Shown here: one piece after another, positions 36,717-47,800 of the stretch
Layout: each line of letters starts with the position of its first letter
How positions within the stretch are numbered: the first letter of the stretch is position 1
DNA from: Streblospio benedicti
Lineage: Eukaryota > Annelida > Polychaeta > Spionida > Spionidae
Assembly (NCBI GenBank): GCA_019095985.1
Contig: CM032662.1
Location: 34,809,263-34,873,262 of the forward strand
Length of the DNA: 64,000 nt
Direction of reading: 5' to 3'
Translations under genes and position numbers: made by a program
Notes under the pieces: model-generated
Seen by the model: only the letters and a program-made list of their open reading frames with translations
The model's database searches: none
What the model was told of the DNA's origin: nothing

Positions 36717-38488
36717 TGGACAATACAGCCTCCAAGCAGGGATTACAACGTCCACTTCCAAAGGTCTAGTACCTTCTGAACCTGAAGTGACCATACTTGG
36801 AGGTTGTGGCCAATACTGTCCATGAAATTCCGTATGAATAAAACTTCTTCATCTATATACCTAAAGGCTGGCCATAAAGGGTCTCGAGAAAGAGGTGGTT
36901 TCCGTATGAAAATTTCCAGTGGTCTCTTTATAAAGGCTTTGGATTTCAAGGTATTGTGTTGGCAGTTTCTTTATAGAGGTGATCTTCATTTGAGGTTCTA
37001 ATGTATAAGAAATGTTTACCATGTAACAGATTTGTATGTAAGTAAAATAGGCATTTCATAAATTCATCAAACGTCTTGTAGTGGCTAGGTAATATCAGTT
37101 ATATGCAAATAGCATCATAATGGCAAATTTTAATTTGTCTGCTATTGAAAGGCCTCCTACAGAACTGTCGCTGAGGGTATACCCGTCATTTATTGGAAGT
37201 TGACCATTACTACAATTGTCTTGCAAAAAGTTGACACCAAGGATTATATACTTATAATTGAGACAGAAAGAAGTTGAGCGGTTCTAAGGCCCTCCAAGTA
37301 CATTGCGCACGATCTTGATACTCAGTCTGTTGTTCATATGCTGTCTCATGTTGGTTTGGAAAGGGTGGGATGGAAGACCACAATAAAATCATTACCACTC
37401 TGCCAATCATTAGATCCTTATCTCCCTATGTTTGTGGGGATATAAGAGAATATATAAAAGTTGTATTGAAGTAGATTGTAGTGTCCACAGATGTCACATT
37501 GAATGTTGCGCACCTGAAATGCTTAAGCCATAATGTTTAATATTTATTATTTTACTATTGTGGTCGTGCTGTATTAAATAAATGTCGTTGACATTTAAGT
37601 AAAGTTCTAGACGTTTTATTTTTACATTTGAATGGGATTGTGTTCTTGTCTTATATGTACTGATTTTTTTCCTTACATTTTGATTATTTAATAAAAAGAA
37701 ATCTATGTACTTTTACCCTAGTGGATTGTGTTGGACTTATGTCCAGGAGAACTGGTGTTAGAGTCTAGGCGGAGGCTATAAATAGGGTTGAGAGGGAAAG
37801 CTTTACATATCTTAAACATGTTATATCAAGTGTCTGAAAGATCGTGCCAGTTCTCACCCTTGGAGACCTTACGAAACAACACACTTACACTAGCAAAATG
37901 AATCATGACATTGATTTCTTTGGGAAAACCCGTACCCGCAGTGATTTAGTTCATTCATAAAAAATCTGTTTAGGAGTGCACAAATATTTGCCAATAATGC
38001 ACCAATGAACAATACGCTACATGTGTAAATAGTGGGTTTCAAATTTCAACAAAGAGTTTTGAATTATAAAAAATTATTCTTAAGCTCTGCATAAAATATC
38101 TAGTAAATGCTCACAGTTGGTTGTTGCAATAGGTTTATTTCAATCTGAAATAATTTGAATGTGAATATCTATGGGCGGTGATTATAACAATACCAGGATT
38201 ACTTTTTTGAATATTATAACATTTGCCAGTAGTTTAGACTTCCTACAAAAATTGCACATGTAAAATATTCTTAGTCTGGTACAGGAACATCTTGTTTGAC
38301 TTTAAAATGCATTAGACAAATTATATGTCCTTCGCTGTATCACATGGAATGAATGGGTATATCTTACATACTTTACATCTTGCTGAGGATACGGATGATA
38401 AATACTGAAAATTGAGATTGCACGTGCCAGCTTTGACATTTCCAGTCATTTTAGCAGGAATACTGACTAAACCACGGATTGTGCCATC
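36717..38488. other. 3' flank of the GPCR and upstream region of the RING gene
   Basis: It includes a repeat fragment (about 36870-37010) with GAGGTGATCTTCATTTGAGG, related to one in GPCR intron 3. Further on I see no gene. A possible acceptor (ATTTTAG, about 38454) just before the RING gene's ATG could end a 5' UTR intron. Confidence 0.45.
36838..36843 (+). terminator. Possible GPCR polyadenylation signal
   Basis: AATAAA 122 bases after the stop codon. Another candidate lies near 37575, and which is used cannot be told from sequence. Confidence 0.35.
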
Positions 38489-39391
38489 ATGGCTTTGATT
38501 CCATCACCTCAAAAGACAATGGCTCTGTCAGATGACGTCACGTGTCCTCTTTGCATGTACATGTTCGACCAGACGATCCGAGTACCAAAGATTCTGCCTT
38601 GTGACCACACGTTCTGCTTGCCGTGCATGAAGAAATACACCAAGAAGGCGCTGTACTTTATGGAGTGTCCTTTATGCAAAGAGCAGCTTAACATGACAGC
38701 TGCCGCCGTAAAGAAACTACAGACCAACCACACTGTCCTGGCCGCATTAGAGAAAGTGCAGAAGCCTAGGCTCAAAAATACGGATAGCATATGTGATGTT
38801 CACGGTAAGGTTGCGGAGCAATACTGCACCGATTGTAAGATGTATCTTTGCAGCAGATGTCTGGTCGAAAGCATGGACAATGGGGCTCATTTTAAACATG
38901 AAATAGAAGATGTCCACAGCAGCACAGCAATAATCAAGCACAATGTGAAAGAAAGTTTGAAGGCTTTGGCCAAGGAACATCAGAGGTTCCTGGATGAGAA
39001 TCTTTCTAAAATGGCTGACTTTGAAAGAACAGTTAAACGAATGAGAGGAAAGGTGGATGCTGAGGCGGAAGAGGTAATTCTTCAGGCGAAAGCGTGGAGG
39101 AAAGACGCCCATCGGAGGCTGGAAGAGTGTGTGAGGGAGACGGCGAAGCAAATGCAGACAACAGTTGACACGGTCAATGAAAAATTTAGACAGTCAACGT
39201 ACAAAGTTAAGGTACTCGATGTTGACAGATCAAATGATGTGAAGAGGATGTCTCGTGTGAATGCGGAGATGCAGAATCTGTTGAAAGAGCTTCGGGGTGT
39301 CCAGCAAATGCCGTCAGTCACTTTTGAAAGACACCGACGTTTGGAACTAGGAGAAGTGGTAATTCGTGAAATGGAAGAGTTAAAAAAGTAA
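38489..39391 (+). CDS. RING finger, B-box and coiled-coil protein (TRIM-like), intronless
   Basis: 300 residues in a single exon. A C3HC4 RING is complete: C19, C22, C38, H40, C43, C46, C60, C63. A B-box type 2 follows: C102, H105, C113, C116, C121, C124, H134, H137. Residues about 145-270 are heptad-like and charged, a predicted coiled coil. That is the RBCC arrangement of TRIM proteins, which usually act as ubiquitin E3 ligases; ligase activity here is inferred from the intact RING. There is no B30.2, NHL or other C-terminal domain, so it is shorter than most TRIMs. The chosen ATG has A at -3 and G at +4; an in-frame Met at residue 11 is the alternative. The absence of introns may reflect a retrocopy origin or a normal single-exon TRIM. 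Confidence 0.93.
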   Translation: MALIPSPQKTMALSDDVTCPLCMYMFDQTIRVPKILPCDHTFCLPCMKKYTKKALYFMECPLCKEQLNMTAAAVKKLQTNHTVLAALEKVQKPRLKNTDSICDVHGKVAEQYCTDCKMYLCSRCLVESMDNGAHFKHEIEDVHSSTAIIKHNVKESLKALAKEHQRFLDENLSKMADFERTVKRMRGKVDAEAEEVILQAKAWRKDAHRRLEECVRETAKQMQTTVDTVNEKFRQSTYKVKVLDVDRSNDVKRMSRVNAEMQNLLKELRGVQQMPSVTFERHRRLELGEVVIREMEELKK

Positions 39392-40554
39392 AAGGGGGTG
39401 TTCTTTCTATTTTTAACGTTCTGTTGTTGTTGCTTTGTTTTTGTTTTGTTTTTATTTTTTTGTTGTTGTTTTTGTTTTTGTTCTTGTTTTGTTTTAGAAG
39501 ATAGTCAGACATGACAGAATAATAATTGTACGTTTCGTACAAGACGGTCTAAATAGCCAACACCATTTTATAATACACGTATACGGGTTATTTCATGTAA
39601 CAGTTACAAAGGACACTTAGTTCTTCACATTATATATTATTTTAAAGATTTTGATATATCCTAAACTCTTATACCTGGTTCCGCAACCTAGTTTAACCTA
39701 ATAATATTGTATATCAAAAGCGTAATGTTGCATTTTGTTTGTCAAAATGTTTAATGGTATATAATATTGTATTGGTATCCTAAATATACACAGTGTTGTT
39801 TAATTATTTATGAATGTGACTGGTCATGGTGATCGGTATTTTAAGTGATATGAAAAGTAGGAATGTGTCTCTCTAGGTGTTTTGTTTGGAATTTAAGCGG
39901 CACATATAATAGTGAAATATTAGACGTGCCGCTTAAATTTGCGATCATTCTATATATGAGCTAGCACGAGATTATAAAGGTATAGACCAAACCTACGAAA
40001 TCTAATAAACGATGAAACGAGTTTCTATGTCGTTCAACCTTTCAGCGGGATCACTCCATGGTCGGAGGACATTGTGATTCCTCAAAGAATGTGCACTTCT
40101 CTCATCTTCTTGGGATTCCTGTTTGATTAATTTAGAATGAAAACAATATTGAATTGTGCGCAAACTTTTTAAAACTTTATGAACGCTTTATTTCATGTAT
40201 TTATTGTATGTTCGAAAGTGTTAAGATTATACAAACACATGCGTGTCCGTCAATGCATAATTTTCATTAGTGTGGGGTTTTTTTTGGTAAACGTTGGACT
40301 TCAATTCTATAGCAGTGACTTGGTAAAACCTTATATTAAAATTCCATGTGCGTATACAAATAAAAGATAACGTGTACATTAATCATAAAAAACGGTTGAA
40401 CTTCTAAAATCAGCCTGAACGTACATATGCCTTCAAGTAGGAACAAATGGCTTTACATTGCACAAACATTTTCAGTGGCACTAATGGCAATTTCCATTAC
40501 GTTTCCATTACGTGCCCTTGTACTAACTCCATTTACTCTTTGTACATTTGCAAG
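39392..40554. other. 3' region of the RING gene and intergenic DNA
   Basis: A T/G-rich stretch (about 39420-39495), a 14-base perfect inverted repeat AATTTAAGCGGCAC/GTGCCGCTTAAATT (39890-39903, 39926-39939), and AATAAA at 40004, which could serve the RING transcript. No gene is seen. Confidence 0.5.
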
Positions 40555-41070
40555 CTAAAAATAAAACAGTCCATATAGATTAATCACGAAAATAAATTTC
40601 AATTTCCAACTATGGGGGAAATATGAGGTGAGCGCGTCATAGGCCCAGCGTGCGGCCACAAACGCCATGAGTAAATCTCTACACAACCAAAAATTGGTGT
40701 GAGTGAACATTCCTTTGTCCATGTGCTCTTTTGTCAGAATTTTACTCGTTTCCATCCACCTGCTAGTACAGTGCGAGAGTGTTATGAAACACCTCATTAA
40801 AGTTTCGAGCGATTCAGCGTCATTCACAGCGTTTGAAAACAAGCCCATAGTCCATATTCCAGTGACTTGGGAGAGTATAACTTGATGGACGTAGTCTTCG
40901 GGGGCCAAGGGGGCACGTCGATTGTTCTGCACGTAGAATATATAGCAGTGTGCTTGATCGCCAATTAATAGCCAGTTGAACGACCACATGATAGCGAACA
41001 TTACCCTAATGAATACTGGCCGCCACTCACCCAACATGTTGCTTGTTGAGAAAACTGTGAATGGATCCAA
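40555..41070 (-). CDS. Small multi-pass membrane protein A, unknown family
   Basis: 171 residues in one exon. Hydrophobic segments lie at about residues 18-38, 62-80, 131-145 and 156-171, and the protein ends immediately after the last (GLFYF). There is no signal peptide that I recognise. It is clearly related to the minus-strand protein at 42351-42920: both have ILT near residue 111-114, then KGMF, an Asn, and RDLL with the same spacing. I do not know the family. Localisation to a membrane is inferred from hydrophobicity only. A 50-base unit containing CCAGGACAGTCA is duplicated just upstream (41071-41175). Confidence 0.7.
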   Translation of the reverse strand: MDPFTVFSTSNMLGEWRPVFIRVMFAIMWSFNWLLIGDQAHCYIFYVQNNRRAPLAPEDYVHQVILSQVTGIWTMGLFSNAVNDAESLETLMRCFITLSHCTSRWMETSKILTKEHMDKGMFTHTNFWLCRDLLMAFVAARWAYDALTSYFPHSWKLKFIFVINLYGLFYF

Positions 41071-41175
41071 ACAGTCTTTGATTGGATGCAGCTAAGAGCA
41101 CCGTTGTTATCCAGGACAGTCAACAGTTTCCTGATTGGGTGCAGCTAACAGCACTGTTACCCAGGACAGTCAGTA
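41071..41175. repeat. Imperfect tandem repeat upstream of membrane protein A
   Basis: Two units of about 50 bases, each with GATTGG-GTGCAGCTAA and CCAGGACAGTCA. They adjoin the start codon, so they lie in the 5' UTR or promoter. Confidence 0.75.
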
Positions 41176-42350
41176 GTTGTCTTCACTTATTTTTGTCGTC
41201 TTTTGTTATTGTTCTTTGTCAGCTATAGTACTTTCCTCTCGTGTCTAACTGAACTCTATATGCGTGCTATGGTGAGGTTTGCTTTGTCATTGGCACACGC
41301 ATTTCACTTTTACAAATTCACGATTTGCCTTCTATGGAAACGTTCCCATGAATTGGGTTTATTCCAAATAATAATCAGAATTTGTCTCTTAAATCATTTG
41401 AATAGTGTAGAGAGAGTTCTTAACTATTAGGACCAAGCATATACAAACTTATGAATACTATAATTTTCTTCAGTAATATGCAGTTACAACTGTGTATATT
41501 ACAAACATATTGTAAATATCCGTGTATTGTGTTTTCGGCGGCTCGCTTTAGAAATGTTACTCATAATCAAATATTATAAAAGCAAGTGTCATTCTTTATA
41601 CTCTGCAAATTAAAGGAATTTTTATTCAGTGTCCGTATGGGTATTTTTAACTAGTAATTTGTGATCTAGCTTTACATTTGAACTTAAAGTATTCATTACA
41701 AATATGGTTTAAATGTTATGCTATGGATAATTGATTTGCATCACCCATTCTAATATAATCTATTCTCCGAGTGGATCCAGGTTTTTAGATGATTAACAAA
41801 AATATGCGGGGATGTAGTTGTATTACATTAAAAAAATCATCTCATTGTAATATGAATTAAAATCATTAATTGTAATATATATAAATGAAAGTTTAATAAA
41901 AAAATATATTGAATAATGTAAAACATGAACAGAGATTTTTTTTTTTTTTAAATAGTGTAAACTATTGCATTATATGTGTGCAGTACCAACAATAAATTAC
42001 AATAAGACAAGAAAGCTGGGACAATTCATTTATTTGGTGCAGTTTTGTATCTAATAAGAATGCATGTGCATCTCCAATGTCTCCTGAACAATTACAATAG
42101 ATTTTCTGAACGCAAGTCCAAATTTTTGCACATTAAAGAATGGCAAATGTATATGATAAAATAGCAATTCAAAGTTGATTACAAAATTATATTTGATAGA
42201 ATAATTTGCTGTTGTGAATCATACAATCAAAGAGCAGATAACAGGTTTACCATATTTATACAAGAACAATACGTGTGCGCAGATTCAGATTTTATTGACA
42301 TGTTTGTTACAATTCTTGAGCACTGGCAATAGCAACAATTATTTTACCAT
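41176..42350. other. Spacer between the two membrane-protein genes
   Basis: AT-rich. It contains one end motif GTGGATCCAGG (41771) of a dispersed repeat followed by A/T-rich DNA. No gene is recognised. Confidence 0.45.
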
Positions 42351-42920
42351 TTACCTTTGTTCAATTGCTTCTCTTTGCTTGTATTCATTTAAGACATCTA
42401 CCACACACCATAAACCACGCAAAAATACCAAGTTAAAAACCAAACTAGTTTTACATATCCATTGTTTGGAAAAATCTTCAAAATACCAATAGAGAAGCCC
42501 ACCAACAAATAACAGGTCTCTCAACAAACACATATTGAATTTGCCAAACATCCCTTTAGCTAGGAAATCTTCTGTCAAAATGTCACCTTCTAGTAGGCAA
42601 AGACTCAATAGGTACATAATTACAGCATACATTCGCAGTACAAATATAACAATTTGTCTTTTATGCATAAAATACGGGAACATCAGTACAACTGACCAGA
42701 AACAGATGTTCCATGACAAGAGAAAGATCACGGAGTACTTCACCCAAGGTGTAGTATCTTGGTGGTCCTCACATGCGAAGACAAAATAGCACGAAAGGCA
42801 GCATAGCAGGTTGATGTTAAGCACCCAGTGCACGAACCATGCGACATAATATAGTGGCGCTATAAGAGGACCGAAGTACCAGCTATAACAGAAAAATATT
42901 CGACGCACCTCCTGGTGCAT
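42351..42920 (-). CDS. Small multi-pass membrane protein B, paralogue of A
   Basis: 189 residues in one exon. Hydrophobic segments lie at about residues 8-35, 37-51, 61-84, 89-110, 134-148 and 160-175, followed by a short charged tail (DVLNEYKQREAIEQR). The block ILTEDFLAKGMF, then N130 and RDLL (134-137), matches protein A at about half of 24 positions with no gap, and the C-terminal hydrophobic segment aligns as well. The same strand and 1.3-kb spacing indicate an old tandem duplication. The early Met lies close to a plausible 5' leader; no upstream exon is evident. Function and family are unknown. Confidence 0.72.
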   Translation of the reverse strand: MHQEVRRIFFCYSWYFGPLIAPLYYVAWFVHWVLNINLLCCLSCYFVFACEDHQDTTPWVKYSVIFLLSWNICFWSVVLMFPYFMHKRQIVIFVLRMYAVIMYLLSLCLLEGDILTEDFLAKGMFGKFNMCLLRDLLFVGGLLYWYFEDFSKQWICKTSLVFNLVFLRGLWCVVDVLNEYKQREAIEQR

Positions 42921-43904
42921 GGTGGCGAAACTGACTGTGCTCCGAGCGTGGGCCTAAATACTGGTGGATGTGACTACTTCCGTCACGACTTCTCTGGGCG
43001 GTCAGTAAATTTTTCTATGTTTTTCTTTAGCTGTACCTTTCGTCAACTACAGATCTTCACGAGTTTACCTCATGTATGATAGTCTGTAGTGTTGGAGTAT
43101 TTGTAGTAGCACAAGTTCTTCGCCGTGGTCACTAGTAGACAATGATCACAACAATCCGTAATTCAAACCAGTTGCACTTGGTAAAATGATTCTACTTTTT
43201 TCGTTGCAGCATACATTCACGTATACATGTACGTTCACTTCGTATGATATTATGCTAAATGTGTTTCGTGCGGTGGAAAAATGTAGTTACGTAGTACCTA
43301 GACGTCCTGTACATGTACATATCTCAGAGGTTCATATTAAACGCTTCTATTAACATAGCTAGATTACTTCAATATGTGTTGGGATTTAAATCTCTATATG
43401 GTAAACATACCTAAAGCTTACGGTACAACCAGCAGTACTGCTTATTTAGAGGGGATCAGTGAGTGTCCGGTGTGGCGATAGTACTTTGAAAGTAAGTGGC
43501 GGCTGCACTGTGGAGGCAGTAGCAGACGTCTCACAGGTCAACCGTCCACTGTAGCCAATTCAGCAGTGGACTATCCGTGTCGGTAATTTGGTGCCTGTTC
43601 GGATCGAGTGGTGCGTAGGCAGTACGTCATAACCACACATACAGAAAAGGTAGCCTTTCTAAAGGCTATGATATTTATTATTTAGTTTAAATATACATGT
43701 TTAGTTTCCTTCATATTAAAACACCCACAGAGAATACAACTCACTGTAAGTGCATGTACATATCTTAGACTGACTTTGATAGACTGAATATCAAAATACC
43801 ATGTCGCTAATCTGAGACATTCAGACTGCGGCTGTTTCTGAGTGCTATGATCACAGGTTTCAATAATCTTTTTAAACGGTATTCTTGGCCTTGACAAAGG
43901 CTAA
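42921..43904. other. Upstream of membrane protein B
   Basis: The first hundred bases may hold the promoter. A GC-richer stretch (about 43440-43630) is not recognised. No open frame of note. Confidence 0.4.
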
Positions 43905-44310
43905 GAAAAATGTGACGGTACTAGTCTAGTCGCATGGTCAAAATGGCAATGAGACAGTTATTATATGATTTATTTCAAAATAAAAACGAATCAGGCACTC
44001 ATTTAGTGTGGATTTTAGTCATGATAGAATGAGACTGGTATTCGGTTAAAACCTTTGAATTTAGCGTAGTTTAGAAATTATCCACTGTAAAAACATTTGC
44101 GAATGATAAAAGACCAATATGCTGTTGATTTTTGACACCAACAAATAATAAATACAACAACTATAGGTTAGTGATTAGACTTTTTTGGTGGTTTCGTAGC
44201 GTGCAGTCAATCTCTCGCGCGTTCAGTCAATCGCTTAATTGAGCACGCTGATTGACCAATCAGCGTGGGTTATTGGCGTTGATTTTTGCACGGTATGATA
44301 GAATGAAAAG
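43905..44310 (+). mobile_element. Composite MITE, rearranged partial copy
   Basis: Shared blocks are GTGTGGATTTTAGTCATGATAGAATG-type sequence (about 44008-44032) and GTTCAGTCAATCGC through GCACGGTATGATAGAA (44219-44305), with unrelated DNA between. The CA-adjacent TTCTATCAT end is present on the minus strand. Confidence 0.65.
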
Positions 44311-44739
44311 TTCATACTCTACGCACTCGTACTAGTGGGCTATCTGGCATTACACCCGGGTCTTGGGGTGGGTCACTCCACAAATATATTTACATAAACA
44401 TCACGTTTAAACGGGTCTACTACCGCAGACAGCGGGCCAGTCGTCCAGTTGAGAATACATGTATATTTGTTTGCGTTGTGATTCACCACTGGGTAGGAAC
44501 TGCTACGTTGTACTCGTGGTATTAACACGTTCGTTATATTTCTTGCTCCATAAATATTAATACTTCGTACAGTCCATAGGAAATTTGTGTATTAAGTATT
44601 TTCATTTGATTCTCATATCATCCAATCAGGTTGCTGATTTGAGTGCATTGACCAACACATGTCGAAGAACCAATCAGTTAATTAAGCTTCCATTTTATCA
44701 CCACCGTTCTACTTTATTCATAATTCTTTAATTGATCAT

Positions 44740-44897
44740 CACTGGCAGGTTCAGTTTTTCAGATAAGGGGGGTTGCTTCAAGGATGTCATGGATTTAGTA
44801 CGCACAGTTGATAGCAAACATGCCGAAAACCTTGTGAAGTAAGATATGTTGATCGAAAAAGGGAGGCGGAGATGCATCCCCTGAATCTGCCTACGGG
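44740..44897. mobile_element. Small TIR element of the CACTGGCAGATCCAG family
   Basis: CACTGGCAGGTTCAG at the left and CTGAATCTGCCTACGGG at the right are inverted. Related single ends are at 9385, 23667, 33460, 34957 and 41771. The end sequence is suggestive of hAT-type non-autonomous elements, but no target duplication is clear. Confidence 0.5.
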
Positions 44898-47800
44898 TAA
44901 TAACTATGCAATTTAATGTCACCATTTGAATGTTGTATTTCTTATCACATTGTTTTTCTAATAAAATAGGAATGCATCAACTAAGAGAAATCATTTTATA
45001 TTTAAAAAAATGAAATAAACAATATTAATCTTAAATATAAGTATTCATTTTGTATACTTTACTATTTATTATCAAATCATATCATAGACTTAGCCCTTGC
45101 ATCAAATCCATTGAGTTATCTAACATTGTGATAGATGTATATGACAACTACTCAAGATTTCTGGCAAAAACTCTCGAATAAAAACAATTCAAACATAACT
45201 TATCATTATTTATTTCCAACTGATATCCATCAATATCTTTCATGAATGCAACAATTACTTAAACCAAAAAGATTGCTAAAATTGAACAGAAATCATTACA
45301 TTTGCAAATATTTCGAATTTGACATTATAAAGGATACAGATTTCCTTATTCTATTGACGTTTCAATTTTACCACAATGAAAATAATTTGCACTAAATTTA
45401 ATCGTAATATATAAATAAGTCCATTGTTTTTTTTTATTATATATACATTAACATGAAAAAAGCACATAATAAAACACTTAATTTGTGCCAAAATAGTTAA
45501 CAAGAGTCTCAACAGAAATGTTGCAGACAACAATAACATTAGGTGCTTCCACCTATACAACTAAGTCAGAACTCATCAACAAACATACACTTTCTCAATA
45601 TATACATGTATATTTTCCAATTCTACATATTGTGGATTTCATAATTATTTCAATGAGTGATTTGTTCATAATTGCACATATCAAAACAATAATCTTCGTA
45701 GCAACAAACCTGACCACACCAATTGCACCTTCATATTGAAAAAATATTGTTTCATATCACATACACAACATAAAAAAGAGCAGAAAAACATGCATAGTAT
45801 ATAAATATAAACAATGAGGCACATTATCTAACATTCCATTGAAGGAAATCATCACATTTGCAATTTCAATGAAATTGACCATAATTGAGAAAATATCTTT
45901 TTATATACAAATCATCAATTGCATACATGCTTGCATCTAAAGAAATATGAGCTAAGAAACAATAGCTTCCTGTATTCTAAAAAAAAACAAACCCATTTCT
46001 TGCAAGTTTAGCTGGTTTTATCATTACGTAATTAGTACTTACAACACCATTGTAATATTAACTTTCAAAATGTTTACAATAAGTCACCAATTACTTATTT
46101 TATTTCCAAACTTAAGGAAAAGTAATAGGTTGTCTAAAAATATTAGACGTCAATCATTTGCTTTACACATATTTTACATTGTACACACACTTAACAATAA
46201 TGCTTTGTATGGATTTAAAATGACTAAATATGCAAGAAATGTGAAATGAGATAAACATTCAAATAAAGATAGAACATGTATTAGTTAAAAATGAGACTAA
46301 ATCTTGAACATTATAAAATTGATTTTGTAATGACATAGATGAGAATTAATTCCATGAAGTTTATGAAACTTAAATTTGAACAGCAATAAATAGGTCGTGG
46401 ACCGTCTTTGAAGTGAACAGCACTCTTCAGAATGAACTTCTTGATACACAAAATTCAATAGCTTCATTATCATATATGCATAATTATAGATCACGAGAGC
46501 TAGGTTTGTTTCAAATTAAGGATTGTAAATGAACTCCATTTTTTTACACACAAGCCACAATTTTGCTGGATTAATTCATCAGAATTTTTAATGCTCAACA
46601 TATGATAATTTTAGCAGATGTAGAGCACTTTTGATTGTGACAAAATCTGTTCGTTATTATTACAAAATTTATAAAAAAAACTCATAAACCTTAGTTACAC
46701 TATTTTTCATATTTAGACAGATATATCACTTGATAAATGAAACGTTATAGTTAAAAATTAATGCAACAAAATGTGTAAGCATGTAAATGGTAATTTGACA
46801 AAATGTGAATTAAACTTAAACCAAAAAGCATTGTAAACAACAAAGATGACCAATTTCAAACAGAGATCACAAGCAATACATATAAAATATATAATAATGG
46901 CTTCGGTAAATATATATCGCCTTTTTCAACATAATACTGCCTTTAATGAGTCTACACTTTCAAATGTTGCATTTCAGTTATCAAACATTGGACTTTTCAG
47001 AATTTGTACAACTTTTCTTTTCTTTTCACAACAAAACATCAAATAACAATGACTTAATATAGGGAGAACAGAGAATTACAAAAATTTCCATATACATGTA
47101 CTATGCCAACATTTTAAAGTGCAGCAAAAAAAATTTAAAGACATTTGTTTAACAATATATTTAAAAAATAACTTACTCTGTCATTAACTTTCTACACCAC
47201 CTTATAACTCACATAACTACAGCCACTTGGGTCTATTTTGTCAATGCAAATTAGTGATCAAATTTGGTGTTTTAGGTTACTTTATGAATATCTTTTAAAT
47301 CTTGCAATTTCCTATAAAACTTCTCTAGATAAATTGCCAACTTTTGAACGTTTGATTTTTTAGCTTACACCTTAAACTAAGACCTTGTAATTGTATCATC
47401 TTCACTATTTGAATCTAATGGCAATGGGTAGTTACAAGATGCACTTTGACAAATGACATGTATCAATAATAAGAATACAATGTTCCAAAAACAACAATAA
47501 TGATCACCTTTTGTGTTATAAAAACTGCAGGTTATAACGAATTCTAATCTATTTACAATTAGATTTGTCTACATACCAGTTTTTGGCAAGAGGTATATCT
47601 TAAGATTTTATGCATGAGCTTATGAATATAAAACTTAACAGAAGCAAATTTAGTGACAATTGCACTAAACACATGTTATATTGGAATAGATATACACGTT
47701 TCATTAGAAAATAGAAATCAGTTTATAATACAGGCTAGCATGAAGAGGAACCTTATTGACTAGAACAACAAGCCATTGCAAAGCATCTCCTACATAAACA

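Noticed and set aside
40703-40885. Sense-strand frames opposite the membrane-protein genes
   Set aside because: Shadow frames of the minus-strand coding sequence, without motifs.
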